Numbered from the stretch's first letter, positions 52,947-60,891 are shown. The stretch: DNA of 64,000 nt from Allobosea lathyri (GCF_900108245.1 NZ_FNUY01000001.1:186001-250000); one strand, 5' to 3'. The notes: generated from the sequence alone by a model not told the origin. Numbers and translations: made by a program.

Positions 52947-52956
52947 ATGTATACAT
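52947..52956. promoter_or_regulatory. ATGTATACAT palindrome between the second tcuA-like gene and prpF-like gene
   Basis: A perfect 10-bp palindrome ATGTATACAT lies 100 bp from the tcuA-like start and 33 bp before the PrpF-like ATG. Its TGTATACA core is identical to that at 39355-39362. A regulator here would control both divergent transcription units. Confidence 0.6.
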
Positions 52957-52988
52957 AAGTATCCCATCATCGTTCTGGCAGGCCGCCA

Positions 52989-54170
52989 ATGTCCCAAAGC
53001 CGTTTGAGAGCGACCTTCATGCGTGGCGGCACGTCCAAGGCCGTCGTCTTCAACAGTCGCGACCTGCCAGCCGATCCCGCGCTCTGGGACCCGATCTTTC
53101 TGGCGGTGATGGGGTCTCCCGATGCCAATGGCCGGCAGCTCAACGGGATGGGCGGTGGCCTGTCCTCGGTATCGAAGATCTGCGTCGTGGGGCCGCCGAC
53201 ACGTCCCGATGCCGATATCGACTACACATTCGCGCAGGTCTCGGTGAAACAGGCCTCTGTCGATTACAGCGGCAATTGCGGGAACATGTCGTCGGCCATG
53301 GGCCCGTTCGCGGTCGAGGAGGGGCTGGTCGAGGCTCCCGCCGACGGAGACGCGGTCGTCCGGATCCACAACACCAACACAGGGAAGGTCATCATCGCCC
53401 GCTTCGCCATGCGCGATGGCGAGGCTGATGTCGATGGCGATTTCGCAATCGACGGCGTCGCTGGCACCGGTGCACCTGTCCGACTCGAATTCATCGATCC
53501 CGGCGGCACAAAGACGGGGCGTCTCCTGCCGACGGGACGCGTCCGCGACATCCTCGACATTCCCGGCCTCGGACAGGTCGAAGCCTCGCTGGTCGATGCC
53601 GCCAACCCTTGTGTGTTCGTGGACGCCTCGGCGCTGGGCAAGCAGGGGACCGAACTGCCCGAGGCTCTGGAACAGGACCGCGCGTTCCTTGAACGCATGG
53701 AGGCGATCCGCTGTGCCGCCTCGGTCGCCATGGGGATCGCTCCCGACATCGCTGCCGCTGCCGCCATTCCAAGCGTTCCGAAGGTGGCTATGATCGTTTC
53801 GCCGCGCCGGATGGAAACGCTTTCGGGGCGCGTGCTCGATGCAGGCGAGATGTCGCTGGGCATCCGGATGATCTCGATCGGCCAGCCGCATCGGGCCGTG
53901 CCGATTACGGGCGCGACCTGCCTCGCCATAGCCGTGCGGGTCGTCGGCTCCCTGCCGCATGCCCTAGCGTGGGCAGGCGATGGGCCAATCACGGTTGCGC
54001 ATCCCTCCGGCGCGACGGTGGTCGATGCCGCCGTCGAGAATGCCGATGACCCGGCCCGTGCACGAGCAGTCCATGGCGCGGTCTATCGAACCGCGCGGCG
54101 GCTCTTCGAAGGGCAGGTCTTCTATCAAGCGCCTCGGCTGGCGCAGGCCGGTCAGGTTGCAGCCGAATGA
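52989..54170 (+). CDS. PrpF-family isomerase (aconitate/oxalomesaconate-type)
   Basis: The 393-residue protein has the PrpF hallmarks ATFMRGGTSKAVVF, GMGGGLSSVSKICVVGPP with K63, and DYSGNCGNMSSAMGPFAVEEG with C97, the residues of the two active-site positions in PrpF (2-methyl-trans-aconitate to cis form) and related oxalomesaconate tautomerases. It would isomerise an unsaturated tricarboxylate. First of four plus-strand genes joined by ATGA overlaps. Confidence 0.9.
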   Translation: MSQSRLRATFMRGGTSKAVVFNSRDLPADPALWDPIFLAVMGSPDANGRQLNGMGGGLSSVSKICVVGPPTRPDADIDYTFAQVSVKQASVDYSGNCGNMSSAMGPFAVEEGLVEAPADGDAVVRIHNTNTGKVIIARFAMRDGEADVDGDFAIDGVAGTGAPVRLEFIDPGGTKTGRLLPTGRVRDILDIPGLGQVEASLVDAANPCVFVDASALGKQGTELPEALEQDRAFLERMEAIRCAASVAMGIAPDIAAAAAIPSVPKVAMIVSPRRMETLSGRVLDAGEMSLGIRMISIGQPHRAVPITGATCLAIAVRVVGSLPHALAWAGDGPITVAHPSGATVVDAAVENADDPARARAVHGAVYRTARRLFEGQVFYQAPRLAQAGQVAAE

Positions 54171-55552
54171 GCCTGACCGCCGATTTTGCCGGATATCTCG
54201 CGAAACTCGCAGCGGATGGGCTCGATGATGCCGCGCGCCTGAGCGCAACGTCGCTGGTGCTCGATGGTCTCGCCGTCGCAGCACTGGGGTCGTCCGAGAA
54301 AGGCCCGTCGATCCTCGCCGATGCCGCGATTGCCCCAGTGAGCGGCCGCTCGGCCAGCCTCATCGGGCGGACGCAGCGGGCATCCGCCGCCGACGCAGCC
54401 CGCGCCAACGGCGCCGCCATGCATGTGCTCGATTTCGAGCCGATGTGGAATCCGGCGAACCACTCGCTGTCGACGACCCTGCCGGCCCTTCTCGCGCTGG
54501 CGGAGACGGAAGCCGACGATGGCGAAAGCCCTTTGGGCGAACGCATCCTGACCGCCCTAGCGATCGGTATCGAGACCCAGGAGCGGCTGCGCCTCTCGTC
54601 GCAGCAGTTCGAGCCGGCGAGCCTCGTCTTTCATCCGCCTGGTTCGGTCGGCCCGATCGGAAGCGCTGTCGCCAGCGGTCTCTTCATGAAGCTCGACACG
54701 ACCAGCCTGACCCACGCCATCGCCATCGCCGCATCGCGCGCGGGCGGGGTGCAGGCAAATATCGGTAGCATGACGAAGGCGCTGCATTGCGGGCAGGCGG
54801 CTGCCTCCGGGCTGGAAAGCGCGGCGCTGGCGGCCCGCGGTTTCACTGCGGATGCCGACGCCATCGGAGATCCGCGCGGCTATGGCATGGCGTTTTTCGG
54901 CGAAGCCTTTTCGCCGGCCGAACTCGCCCGCCGCCATGATGCCCTCCAGATCGTACGGCCCGGCCCGGCCTACAAGCTCTATCCCAGCCAGTACGGCACG
55001 CATTTCGTGATCACGGCTGCGCTTGCCGCGCGTGCGGCTATGCCGGCGGGCCGGGCGATCACGAAAGTGGTCATCCACAGCCCGTCAATGCCCTATGTCG
55101 ACCGTCCCGATCCCGCGACCGGGCTCGCAGGCAAGTTCAGCTTCCAGTACACCGCCGCAGTGGCGCTCCTCGACGGCGCGGTGACGGTTGGCAGCTTCAC
55201 CGACGCGCGGCGTTTCTCGCCCGATATCGTCGAACTCCTGCCACGGATCGTGATCCTGCCGGATGCAGGCCGTCAGGGCCGGTTCGATGCGATGACGCTG
55301 GCCATCGAGGTCGAATGGGAGGGAGGCAGCGCACGTGGCGAATGCGATGGGCCGCCCGGAATCTGGGGGCGGCCGGTGCCAATTGAACGACTGCGGAGCA
55401 AGGCTGCCGATTGCCTATCGACGGCGCTGGGGGCTGAGGCGACCTCCGAGATCGTCGGTCTCGTCGACCGGTTCGCGACTCTGGATCGAGATGGCTTCAC
55501 GCGTCTGATGGCCTGCCTGGCTCGGCCGAAGCGCGGAGCCGGGGAGTTATGA
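54167..55552 (+). CDS. MmgE/PrpD family protein (third of three)
   Basis: The 461-residue protein has DAARLSATSLVLDGLAVAALG, the HVLDFEPMWNPANHSLSTTLPALLALAE motif (DFE replaces DFDD) and QTVHPG-type FHPPGSVGPIGSAVASGLFM, as in MmgE/PrpD. ATG 54167 overlaps the PrpF-like stop and the gene overlaps the CHR transporter start. As the PrpF partner it is the most likely of the three paralogues to process the aconitate-type intermediate. Confidence 0.87.
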   Translation: MSLTADFAGYLAKLAADGLDDAARLSATSLVLDGLAVAALGSSEKGPSILADAAIAPVSGRSASLIGRTQRASAADAARANGAAMHVLDFEPMWNPANHSLSTTLPALLALAETEADDGESPLGERILTALAIGIETQERLRLSSQQFEPASLVFHPPGSVGPIGSAVASGLFMKLDTTSLTHAIAIAASRAGGVQANIGSMTKALHCGQAAASGLESAALAARGFTADADAIGDPRGYGMAFFGEAFSPAELARRHDALQIVRPGPAYKLYPSQYGTHFVITAALAARAAMPAGRAITKVVIHSPSMPYVDRPDPATGLAGKFSFQYTAAVALLDGAVTVGSFTDARRFSPDIVELLPRIVILPDAGRQGRFDAMTLAIEVEWEGGSARGECDGPPGIWGRPVPIERLRSKAADCLSTALGAEATSEIVGLVDRFATLDRDGFTRLMACLARPKRGAGEL

Positions 55553-56115
55553 CGATCGAGGTGCAGGAGGACCGCCCGGTCCGCACCGTTGCGCTCTCCG
55601 AGCTCTTTCTCGCCTTCGCGGGCATCAGCATCATGGGCTTCGGCGGCGTGCTGCCCTGGGTGCGTTGGATGATCGTCGAGCGCCGGCGCTGGATGAACGA
55701 GGAGGAGTTCATCAACGCGCTCTCGCTCTGCCAGCTCCTGCCCGGCGGCAACGTCATGAATATCTCGGTTTATGTTGGGGAGCGTTTCGGCGGTCTGCCG
55801 GGTGCTGTCGCCGCGCTGGCGGGGCTGTTGCTGGCGCCCTGCCTGATCGTGATCGGCCTCGGCGGCCTGTTTCAGGCCTATGGCCATCTGCCGGCGGTGC
55901 AGGGCATGTTTCGCGGCGTATCGGCGACGGCGGCCGGCCTGATCCTCGGCATGGGGCTGCGCATGGCCTGGCGCTATCGGCGGGATGTCCGCGCTCTGCC
56001 GGTGCTGGCCGCGACGATCGTCGCGATGGCCTGGTTCAAGCTGCCGCTGCTGGTGATCCTGGCGACGATCCTGCCGGTGAGCCTGATCATTGTCTGGACG
56101 ACGAGGCAGCGATGA
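55549..56115 (+). CDS. Chromate-type (CHR family) transporter, N-terminal half
   Basis: The 188-residue membrane protein has LSELFLAFAGISIMGFGGVL then PWVRWMIVERRRWMNEEEFI, the CHR-domain signature (FGG..P..) and LCQLLPGGNVMNISVYVGERFGG. It has about five hydrophobic segments. Split CHR transporters pair a half like this with the next gene. Start overlaps PrpD stop (ATGA). Chromate is a chemical mimic of sulphate, but its location in a carboxylate operon suggests another anion. Confidence 0.86.
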   Translation: MTIEVQEDRPVRTVALSELFLAFAGISIMGFGGVLPWVRWMIVERRRWMNEEEFINALSLCQLLPGGNVMNISVYVGERFGGLPGAVAALAGLLLAPCLIVIGLGGLFQAYGHLPAVQGMFRGVSATAAGLILGMGLRMAWRYRRDVRALPVLAATIVAMAWFKLPLLVILATILPVSLIIVWTTRQR

Positions 56116-56642
56116 ACGAGCGCTCCGTCCTGACGGATCTCGCGGTCCAGTTCGCATTGCTCTCGCTGATGTCCATCGGTGGCATCATCGCGGTCGTGCC
56201 GGAAATGCACTCGGCCGTGGTCGAGACCCACAACTGGATGTCCAGCACGGATTTCGTGACGCTTTTCGCCCTGGCGCAGGCCGCGCCGGGACCCAATGTG
56301 ATCGTGGTGACGCTGATCGGCTGGAAGGTGGCAGGGGCGCTGGGGGCGCTGGTTGCGACCGTAGCCGTTTCGACCCCGTCCTTCCTGATCGCCTATACGG
56401 CCTCGCGTTTCTGGAGCCATTTCAACGCGCTCGACTGGTATCGCCTGTTCGAGCGTGGCATCGCCCCGGTCACGATCGGCCTCATCCTGTCCAGCGGCTT
56501 GTTGCTGACCAATGTCGCGACCAACAGCTGGAGCAGCCTGATCGTCAGCGCGCTGACCGTGGCTTCCCTTCTCAGATGGGCAAACAGCCCGCTGATCGCG
56601 CTGGGCTGCGCGGCTTTGGCGGGCCTGGCCGGCTTCGTCTGA
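56112..56642 (+). CDS. Chromate-type (CHR family) transporter, C-terminal half
   Basis: The 176-residue protein has LTDLAVQFALLSLMSIGGII and ALAQAAPGPNVIVVTLIGWKVAGALGAL, the second CHR-half signature. Together with the preceding half it makes the complete antiparallel transporter. ATG 56112 overlaps the first-half stop, so the halves are made in step. Last gene of the PrpF-like operon. Confidence 0.86.
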   Translation: MNERSVLTDLAVQFALLSLMSIGGIIAVVPEMHSAVVETHNWMSSTDFVTLFALAQAAPGPNVIVVTLIGWKVAGALGALVATVAVSTPSFLIAYTASRFWSHFNALDWYRLFERGIAPVTIGLILSSGLLLTNVATNSWSSLIVSALTVASLLRWANSPLIALGCAALAGLAGFV

Positions 56643-56686
56643 ACGAAGCCGGATCGCCGTCAGCCAGCCTGGCACTGCCAGCGTGT

Positions 56687-57823
56687 TTACGACCTCGCCG
56701 CCAGCAGCCGCTCGATGAAGCCGTCCAAAGCGGATTTGTCGATCCAGCGCAGAACCGCGACGAGGTCCTGCTCGGGATCGAGCCAGATCGCGTTGGTGCC
56801 CGCGCCGAGCGCATAGACGGCGGTAGCGGGCACGTTCGGCTTTGCCGTCGCACCCCGGTTCAGCCACCAGAGATAGCCATAATTGTCTAGCGTCGGCGAC
56901 GGCGTCAGCATCGCCTTGATCCAGGCCGGCGAGAGCAGCTCCTTTCCGGCCCAGACGCCACCCTGCGCGATGAGCAGGCCCAGCCGCGCATGGTCTCGCG
57001 CGCTGATGAAGAGCCCGCCGCCCCAATGGCCGCCCCCCGGCACGGACTGGACGCGCCGCCCATCGAGCTCCAGCCAGGAGGTGCTGTAGCCCTGCCATTC
57101 CCACGTATCGGAGGCGCCGATCGGGTCCATGATGCGCTCGCGAAGCACCTCGGGCAGAGGCCGGCGAAACCGCTGAAGCAGGCAGTAGGCCAGCAGGTTC
57201 ACCCGGACGTCGTTGTATTCGTAATAGCTGCCCGGCTGCTGCAACTCACGACGCTGGCCCTTGCGGCTGTTGTCGGCGCCGGGCCCGATCTGCCGGTTAT
57301 GGTCGACCTGATCGGATTTTCCGAAGATCTCGCCCTGCCATTCGCTCGACTGCTGCAACAGATGGCGCCAGGTGATCGTGGCGTTGTGCGAGCTTGCGAA
57401 CCAGGGGCCCTCGACGGTTGCCGCAACGGGCTCGTCCACATCGCGGATGAGGCCGTCTGTCACCGCAAGGCCGGCCAGTACGGCGATGTAGCTCTTCGCG
57501 ATCGAGAAGGTCATGTCGGTGCGGGCGGTATCGCCCCATTCCGCAACCACGCGACCGCGCTTCAGGATCAATCCGGCCGGGCCGCCGCGTTCCCGGACCG
57601 GGCCTGCGATATCGCTCCAGGGGCCGCTCTCGTTCCACTCGACGAGCCCGACATAACGGCCATCAGGATAATACAGACTGCGCGGCCAGGAGCTTTCATT
57701 GGCCTGGGCGAAGCCGACCGCAGCCTCCAGACCAGCGGCATTGAAGCCGGCTTCACCGGGCGAAATCCTGTTCCACTCATCGTCATTCGCCGGCGGGGCA
57801 TAGATATAGGCAAGCTCGGTCAC
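56687..57823 (-). CDS. Serine hydrolase, beta-lactamase/class C PBP-like
   Basis: The 378-residue protein has the SxxK motif FSIAKS (S107, K110) and a tyrosine motif in SYYEYNDVRVN, with a C-terminal GLGTNAIWLDP-type GAGTNAIWLDPEQDLV segment. No signal peptide is evident. These enzymes hydrolyse amides or esters (6-aminohexanoate oligomer hydrolases, esterases). GTG 57823 is the earliest start and has GAGGA eight bases before it. Genes on either side do not predict the substrate. Confidence 0.88.
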   Translation of the reverse strand: MTELAYIYAPPANDDEWNRISPGEAGFNAAGLEAAVGFAQANESSWPRSLYYPDGRYVGLVEWNESGPWSDIAGPVRERGGPAGLILKRGRVVAEWGDTARTDMTFSIAKSYIAVLAGLAVTDGLIRDVDEPVAATVEGPWFASSHNATITWRHLLQQSSEWQGEIFGKSDQVDHNRQIGPGADNSRKGQRRELQQPGSYYEYNDVRVNLLAYCLLQRFRRPLPEVLRERIMDPIGASDTWEWQGYSTSWLELDGRRVQSVPGGGHWGGGLFISARDHARLGLLIAQGGVWAGKELLSPAWIKAMLTPSPTLDNYGYLWWLNRGATAKPNVPATAVYALGAGTNAIWLDPEQDLVAVLRWIDKSALDGFIERLLAARS

Positions 57824-57938
57824 GTGGCTGGTCCTCGAAGATGGCGGCCTGCTGCGGCCCGATCATGTGAAGCGATACCATATCCGCCAGCGGCAACCGC
57901 CACGTCACATGCAGGGTCGCGTCCTCGATAGCGGGCAT
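57783..57938 (-). CDS. Short overlapping ORF upstream of the serine hydrolase gene
   Basis: The 51-codon reading MPAIEDATLHVTWRLPLADM... has GC-rich third positions typical of this genome up to about codon 38 and then loses them as it overlaps the serine hydrolase start by 41 bp. It may be a real small or upstream leader gene translated just before the hydrolase, or the remnant of a larger gene. No family recognised. Confidence 0.25.
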   Translation of the reverse strand: MPAIEDATLHVTWRLPLADMVSLHMIGPQQAAIFEDQPRDRACLYLCPAGE

Positions 57939-58105
57939 TGACAGGGGCCGGTCCGGGGGGCGGACGGTTGCACGGCTTCCGCCCCCGGACTTTGCGAAGG
58001 GCGTTTTGCCAATGGGGGTTCGGTGCGCGCCGACACAAAAAAGCCGCCAGTTAGGGGGTATTTGAGTCAATCCAAGGTCCTCAACTCCTTACTGGGAGAC
58101 TGACC

Positions 58106-58462
58106 ATGGTGACAGGCAGAGGTCGTCTGGTGCCGCGCTGCGGCAATGGCATCGCTGGAGTTTACAACTACCAGCCGGCCCGCAGAGCGGGCCTGTATGA
58201 GGGATGGTTTACCGGCAGGATCGAGCGGATCGAGCGCACATCCATGCTGGAAGAGATGAAGCTGATCTGTGCCGGCGGCATGACGCTCGAGATTTCGATC
58301 ACGACCTTCGGCGCAAAAATCGTGACCTTCACTGCACCGTTTGATGAGATCGGCACCGTCGTGCCCTGGCGTGCCGATGTCAGACGGGGCCAGGCCGAGC
58401 AGCCAGACGTTAAAGCCAGGCGCCAGCTGCGTCGCTGGGCAAGCGCCGCAAGGCGGGCATGA
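58106..58462 (+). CDS. Hypothetical protein
   Basis: The 118-residue product begins MVTGRGRLVPRCGNGIAGVY, has a predicted beta-rich centre (LICAGGMTLEISITTFGAKIVTFTAPFD) and a basic tail rich in R and A. GGGAG precedes ATG 58106. Third-position GC is moderate (lower than neighbours), so it could be a recent or non-coding segment. No homologue is recognised. The 280-bp region before it (57824-58105) holds no clear gene apart from the overlapping short ORF. Confidence 0.45.
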   Translation: MVTGRGRLVPRCGNGIAGVYNYQPARRAGLYEGWFTGRIERIERTSMLEEMKLICAGGMTLEISITTFGAKIVTFTAPFDEIGTVVPWRADVRRGQAEQPDVKARRQLRRWASAARRA

Positions 58463-58562
58463 AGAGCTGTCCGGCCGACTTGTCGGCCAAGCCATTGAAA
58501 GGACCATTCTCCGACCCGCCGGCTTACGCCGGTCGGGCGGCAGGTCTTCCAATGATCTTGAT

Positions 58563-58608
58563 ACTCATCTTTGGAATCAAGGGGTTGGTAGCCCCCTTGA
58601 AGATGAGT
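58563..58608 (-). terminator. Two-part inverted repeat just downstream of tRNA-Leu
   Basis: Outer arms ACTCATCTT (58563-58571) and AAGATGAGT (58600-58608) enclose inner arms CAAGGGG (58578-58584) and CCCCTTG (58593-58599). In the tRNA transcript direction this starts at the CCA end and folds into a long bulged hairpin, a plausible terminator or 3' processing structure. No T-run follows. Confidence 0.5.
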
Positions 58609-58694
58609 GGTGCCCAGGAGAGGACTCGAACCTCCACGCCCTTGCGAGCGCCAGCACCTGAAGCTGGTGCGTCTACCAATTCCGCCACCTGGGC
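58608..58694 (-). tRNA. tRNA-Leu (anticodon CAG)
   Basis: The reverse strand folds as a class II tRNA: acceptor GCCCAGG/CCTGGGC, anticodon stem CCAGC/GCTGG with loop TTCAGGT (anticodon CAG, reading CUG), long variable arm, T-arm GGAGG-TTCGAGT-CCTCT, and an encoded CCA at 58610-58608. The length (87 nt with CCA) fits tRNA-Leu. Confidence 0.95.
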
Positions 58695-58849
58695 AACGGC
58701 GGTTCGTTTACGGGGGGCAGATGGTCCTGTCAACGGGGATAGTGCGCCGGCGTTCCATGCCCTGTGGGCGGCATGCGCCAACGCAGCGCCTTCACAGCGC
58801 GCGCCCAATGACTTAGGAGGGCAGGAGCAATCTCAAGGGAGCCAAACGG

Positions 58850-59854
58850 ATGGCAAATCAGCCCCCGGCCTCGCAACTCGTCACTGTTTTCGGTGGCTCC
58901 GGTTTCGTTGGGCGCCATGTCGTGCGCGCACTCGTCAAGCGCGGCTATCGTGTCCGCGTCGCCGTGCGCCGGCCCGATCTCGCCGGATTCCTGCAGCCGC
59001 TGGGCATGGTCGGGCAGATTCATGCCGTCCAGGCCAATCTGCGCTACCCTGATTCGGTTGCCGCGGCGGTCAAGGGCGCCGATGCGGTGATCAATCTCGT
59101 CGGAATCATGAAGGCAAGCGGCCGTCAGACTTTTGCTAGCGTGCAGGCCAATGGCGCCCGCGCGGTGGGCCAGGCCTGCGCGGCTGCCGGCATCAAGCGC
59201 CTGGTGCATGTGTCGGCCATCGGCGCGGCAACTGATTCGCGTTCGCTCTATGCCCGCAGCAAGGCCGAAGGCGAGGCTGCGATCCTTGCCGCTGTGCCCG
59301 GCGCTGTCGTGATGCGGCCGTCGGTCATGTTCGGCCCCGAGGATGGCTTCTTCAACCGATTCGCGTCGCTGGCGCGCATGCTGCCGGTCCTGCCGCTGAT
59401 CGGCGGGGGCGAGACGAAGTTCCAGCCCGCCTTTGTCGGCGATGTCGCCGAGGCGGTTGCGCTTGCCGTGGATGGATCGGTCCCGGGTGGACGCGTCTAC
59501 GAACTCGGCGGGCCCGAGGTGAAGAGCTTCAGGGAACTCGTCGCCTATATTTGCGAGGTCACGGGGCGCAAGCGCCCGCTCGTCTCGCTGCCGTTCCCGC
59601 TCGCGCGTCTGCAGGCGCGCGTCCTGGAAATCACGGATACGCTGACGCTGGGTTTGCTGCCGGCAGAGCTGATGCTGACACGCGATCAGGTGACATTGCT
59701 CGAAAGCGACAACATCGTCTCCCACGCCGCCAGGGCCGAGGGCCGCGACTTCGAGGCCATTGGGATCGCGCCGGTGTCGGTGGAGGCGGTCGTCCCATCC
59801 TATCTCTGGCGCTTCCGCAAGACCGGCCAGTTCGACGCAGCGCGGGTAAGCTGA
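58850..59854 (+). CDS. Complex I NDUFA9-like NAD(P)-binding protein
   Basis: The 334-residue SDR-type protein begins LVTVFGGSGFVGRHVVRALV (GGSGFVG at 15-21) and contains VNLVGIMKASGRQTFASVQANGARAVG and VMRPSVMFGPEDGFFNRFASLARMLPVLPLIGGGETKFQPAFVGDVA, the NDUFA9/DUF2867 atypical SDR pattern. These are accessory to respiratory complex I or quinone-related redox in alphaproteobacteria. Purine-rich AAGGGAG precedes ATG. Confidence 0.9.
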   Translation: MANQPPASQLVTVFGGSGFVGRHVVRALVKRGYRVRVAVRRPDLAGFLQPLGMVGQIHAVQANLRYPDSVAAAVKGADAVINLVGIMKASGRQTFASVQANGARAVGQACAAAGIKRLVHVSAIGAATDSRSLYARSKAEGEAAILAAVPGAVVMRPSVMFGPEDGFFNRFASLARMLPVLPLIGGGETKFQPAFVGDVAEAVALAVDGSVPGGRVYELGGPEVKSFRELVAYICEVTGRKRPLVSLPFPLARLQARVLEITDTLTLGLLPAELMLTRDQVTLLESDNIVSHAARAEGRDFEAIGIAPVSVEAVVPSYLWRFRKTGQFDAARVS

Positions 59855-59868
59855 GGCTGGTTGCTACG

Positions 59869-60549
59869 ATGAGCTTCGACCTGATCATCTATGACTGCGA
59901 TGGCACGCTCATCGATACCGAGACGCTTTATGGCGAGGTCAGTCTCGCCGCCTGCCATGCGCTCGGCCTAACCGAATGGACCCTCGACCACTACGTCGAC
60001 CAGATCGTCGGCATTCCCTGGTCGGACGGTGTGAAGATCATCGAGGCCGCGCATGGCCGCCCGCTGCCGGCCGATTTCGAGACGCTGATCGAGAATGCCG
60101 TTGCGCTGCGGCTCGAGAATGAGGTGCGAGCCCTGCCGGGCGTCCGCGAGGCGGTCGTAGCAATCGGCGGCCGGCGCTGCGTCGCCTCATCGACGAGCCT
60201 GGCGCCGTTGCGCCGCAATCTCGGCATTGCCGGTCTGGTCGACCTGTTCGACCCACACATCTTTTCGGCTTCGCAGGTTGCCCGCGGCAAGCCTCACCCA
60301 GATGTTTTCCTGTTCGCGAGCGAACAGATGGGCGTGGCGCCGCGCAATTGCCTGGTGATCGAGGATTCGGTTCCCGGCGTGCTGGCGGCCCGCGCCGCGG
60401 GGATGACCGTCATCGGCTTCACCGGCGTCTCGCACGACAAGCAGCGTAGCGCAGCCCGCCTGAGCGAGGCCGGCGTTGTGCAGGTGATCGACCATTTCGG
60501 GCACTGGCCTGACGCTGTTGCAGGTCTGGGCGCGCCAGCCGCGGCTTAA
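59869..60549 (+). CDS. HAD-superfamily phosphatase (beta-phosphoglucomutase-like, subfamily IA)
   Basis: The 226-residue protein has motif I IYDCDGTLIDTE (D9, D11), motif II CVASSTS, motif III KPHPDVF and motif IV CLVIEDSVPGVLAARAAG, a complete HAD-IA active site with a helical cap. It hydrolyses a phosphate ester such as phosphoglycolate or a sugar phosphate. It follows the NDUFA9-like gene by 14 bp and is likely cotranscribed. Confidence 0.9.
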   Translation: MSFDLIIYDCDGTLIDTETLYGEVSLAACHALGLTEWTLDHYVDQIVGIPWSDGVKIIEAAHGRPLPADFETLIENAVALRLENEVRALPGVREAVVAIGGRRCVASSTSLAPLRRNLGIAGLVDLFDPHIFSASQVARGKPHPDVFLFASEQMGVAPRNCLVIEDSVPGVLAARAAGMTVIGFTGVSHDKQRSAARLSEAGVVQVIDHFGHWPDAVAGLGAPAAA

Positions 60550-60614
60550 GGCCGAATTCGGGGACGGCGAGGCCAGTCTCGCGATCGTCTCAAAATCCGT
60601 TCGGGATGTCCCAC

Positions 60615-60871
60615 AGCCCTCATCCTGAGGAGCGTGGCCGAGAATGTCGTAAGCAATTTCAGTCGGTTGGCATTTGGCATCGAAAGGCGCCGTCATCCCG
60701 GGCGACCGCAGGGAGACCCGGGATCCATTCCGGAGCGCTTGCCGGTGCGGTTCCGGAATGGATCCCGGATCTCCGCTTCGCTGCGTCCGGGATGACGGCG
60801 CGTTTTTCGCTGATGTTCAAGTCCTTGAAAACTGGGATATCATTATCGGCCAGACTCTCAGGATGAGGGCT
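60615..60871. repeat. Nested palindromic repeats (intergenic)
   Basis: AGCCCTCATCCTGAG (60615-60629) and CTCAGGATGAGGGCT (60857-60871) are perfect 15-bp outer arms. Between them is a second element of about 115 bp (60687-60801) with outer arms GCGCCGTCATCCCGG (60687-60701) and CCGGGATGACGGCGC (60787-60801) and inner arms GGGATCCATTCCGGA and TCCGGAATGGATCCC. The outer element is of the same class as that at 4146. The arrangement looks like one mobile palindrome inserted inside another. No genes lie in the 60550-60891 gap. Confidence 0.75.
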
Positions 60872-60891
60872 CGAATGCTCGGACGGGCATT

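Noticed and set aside
55549..56642. Calling the CHR halves a chromate-resistance locus
   Set aside because: No chrB or other metal-resistance genes nearby, and the genes are coupled to organic-acid enzymes.
58608..58694. tRNA-Leu as an integration site for a genomic island
   Set aside because: No integrase, no direct repeat of the tRNA 3' end, and flanking genes are core-type.
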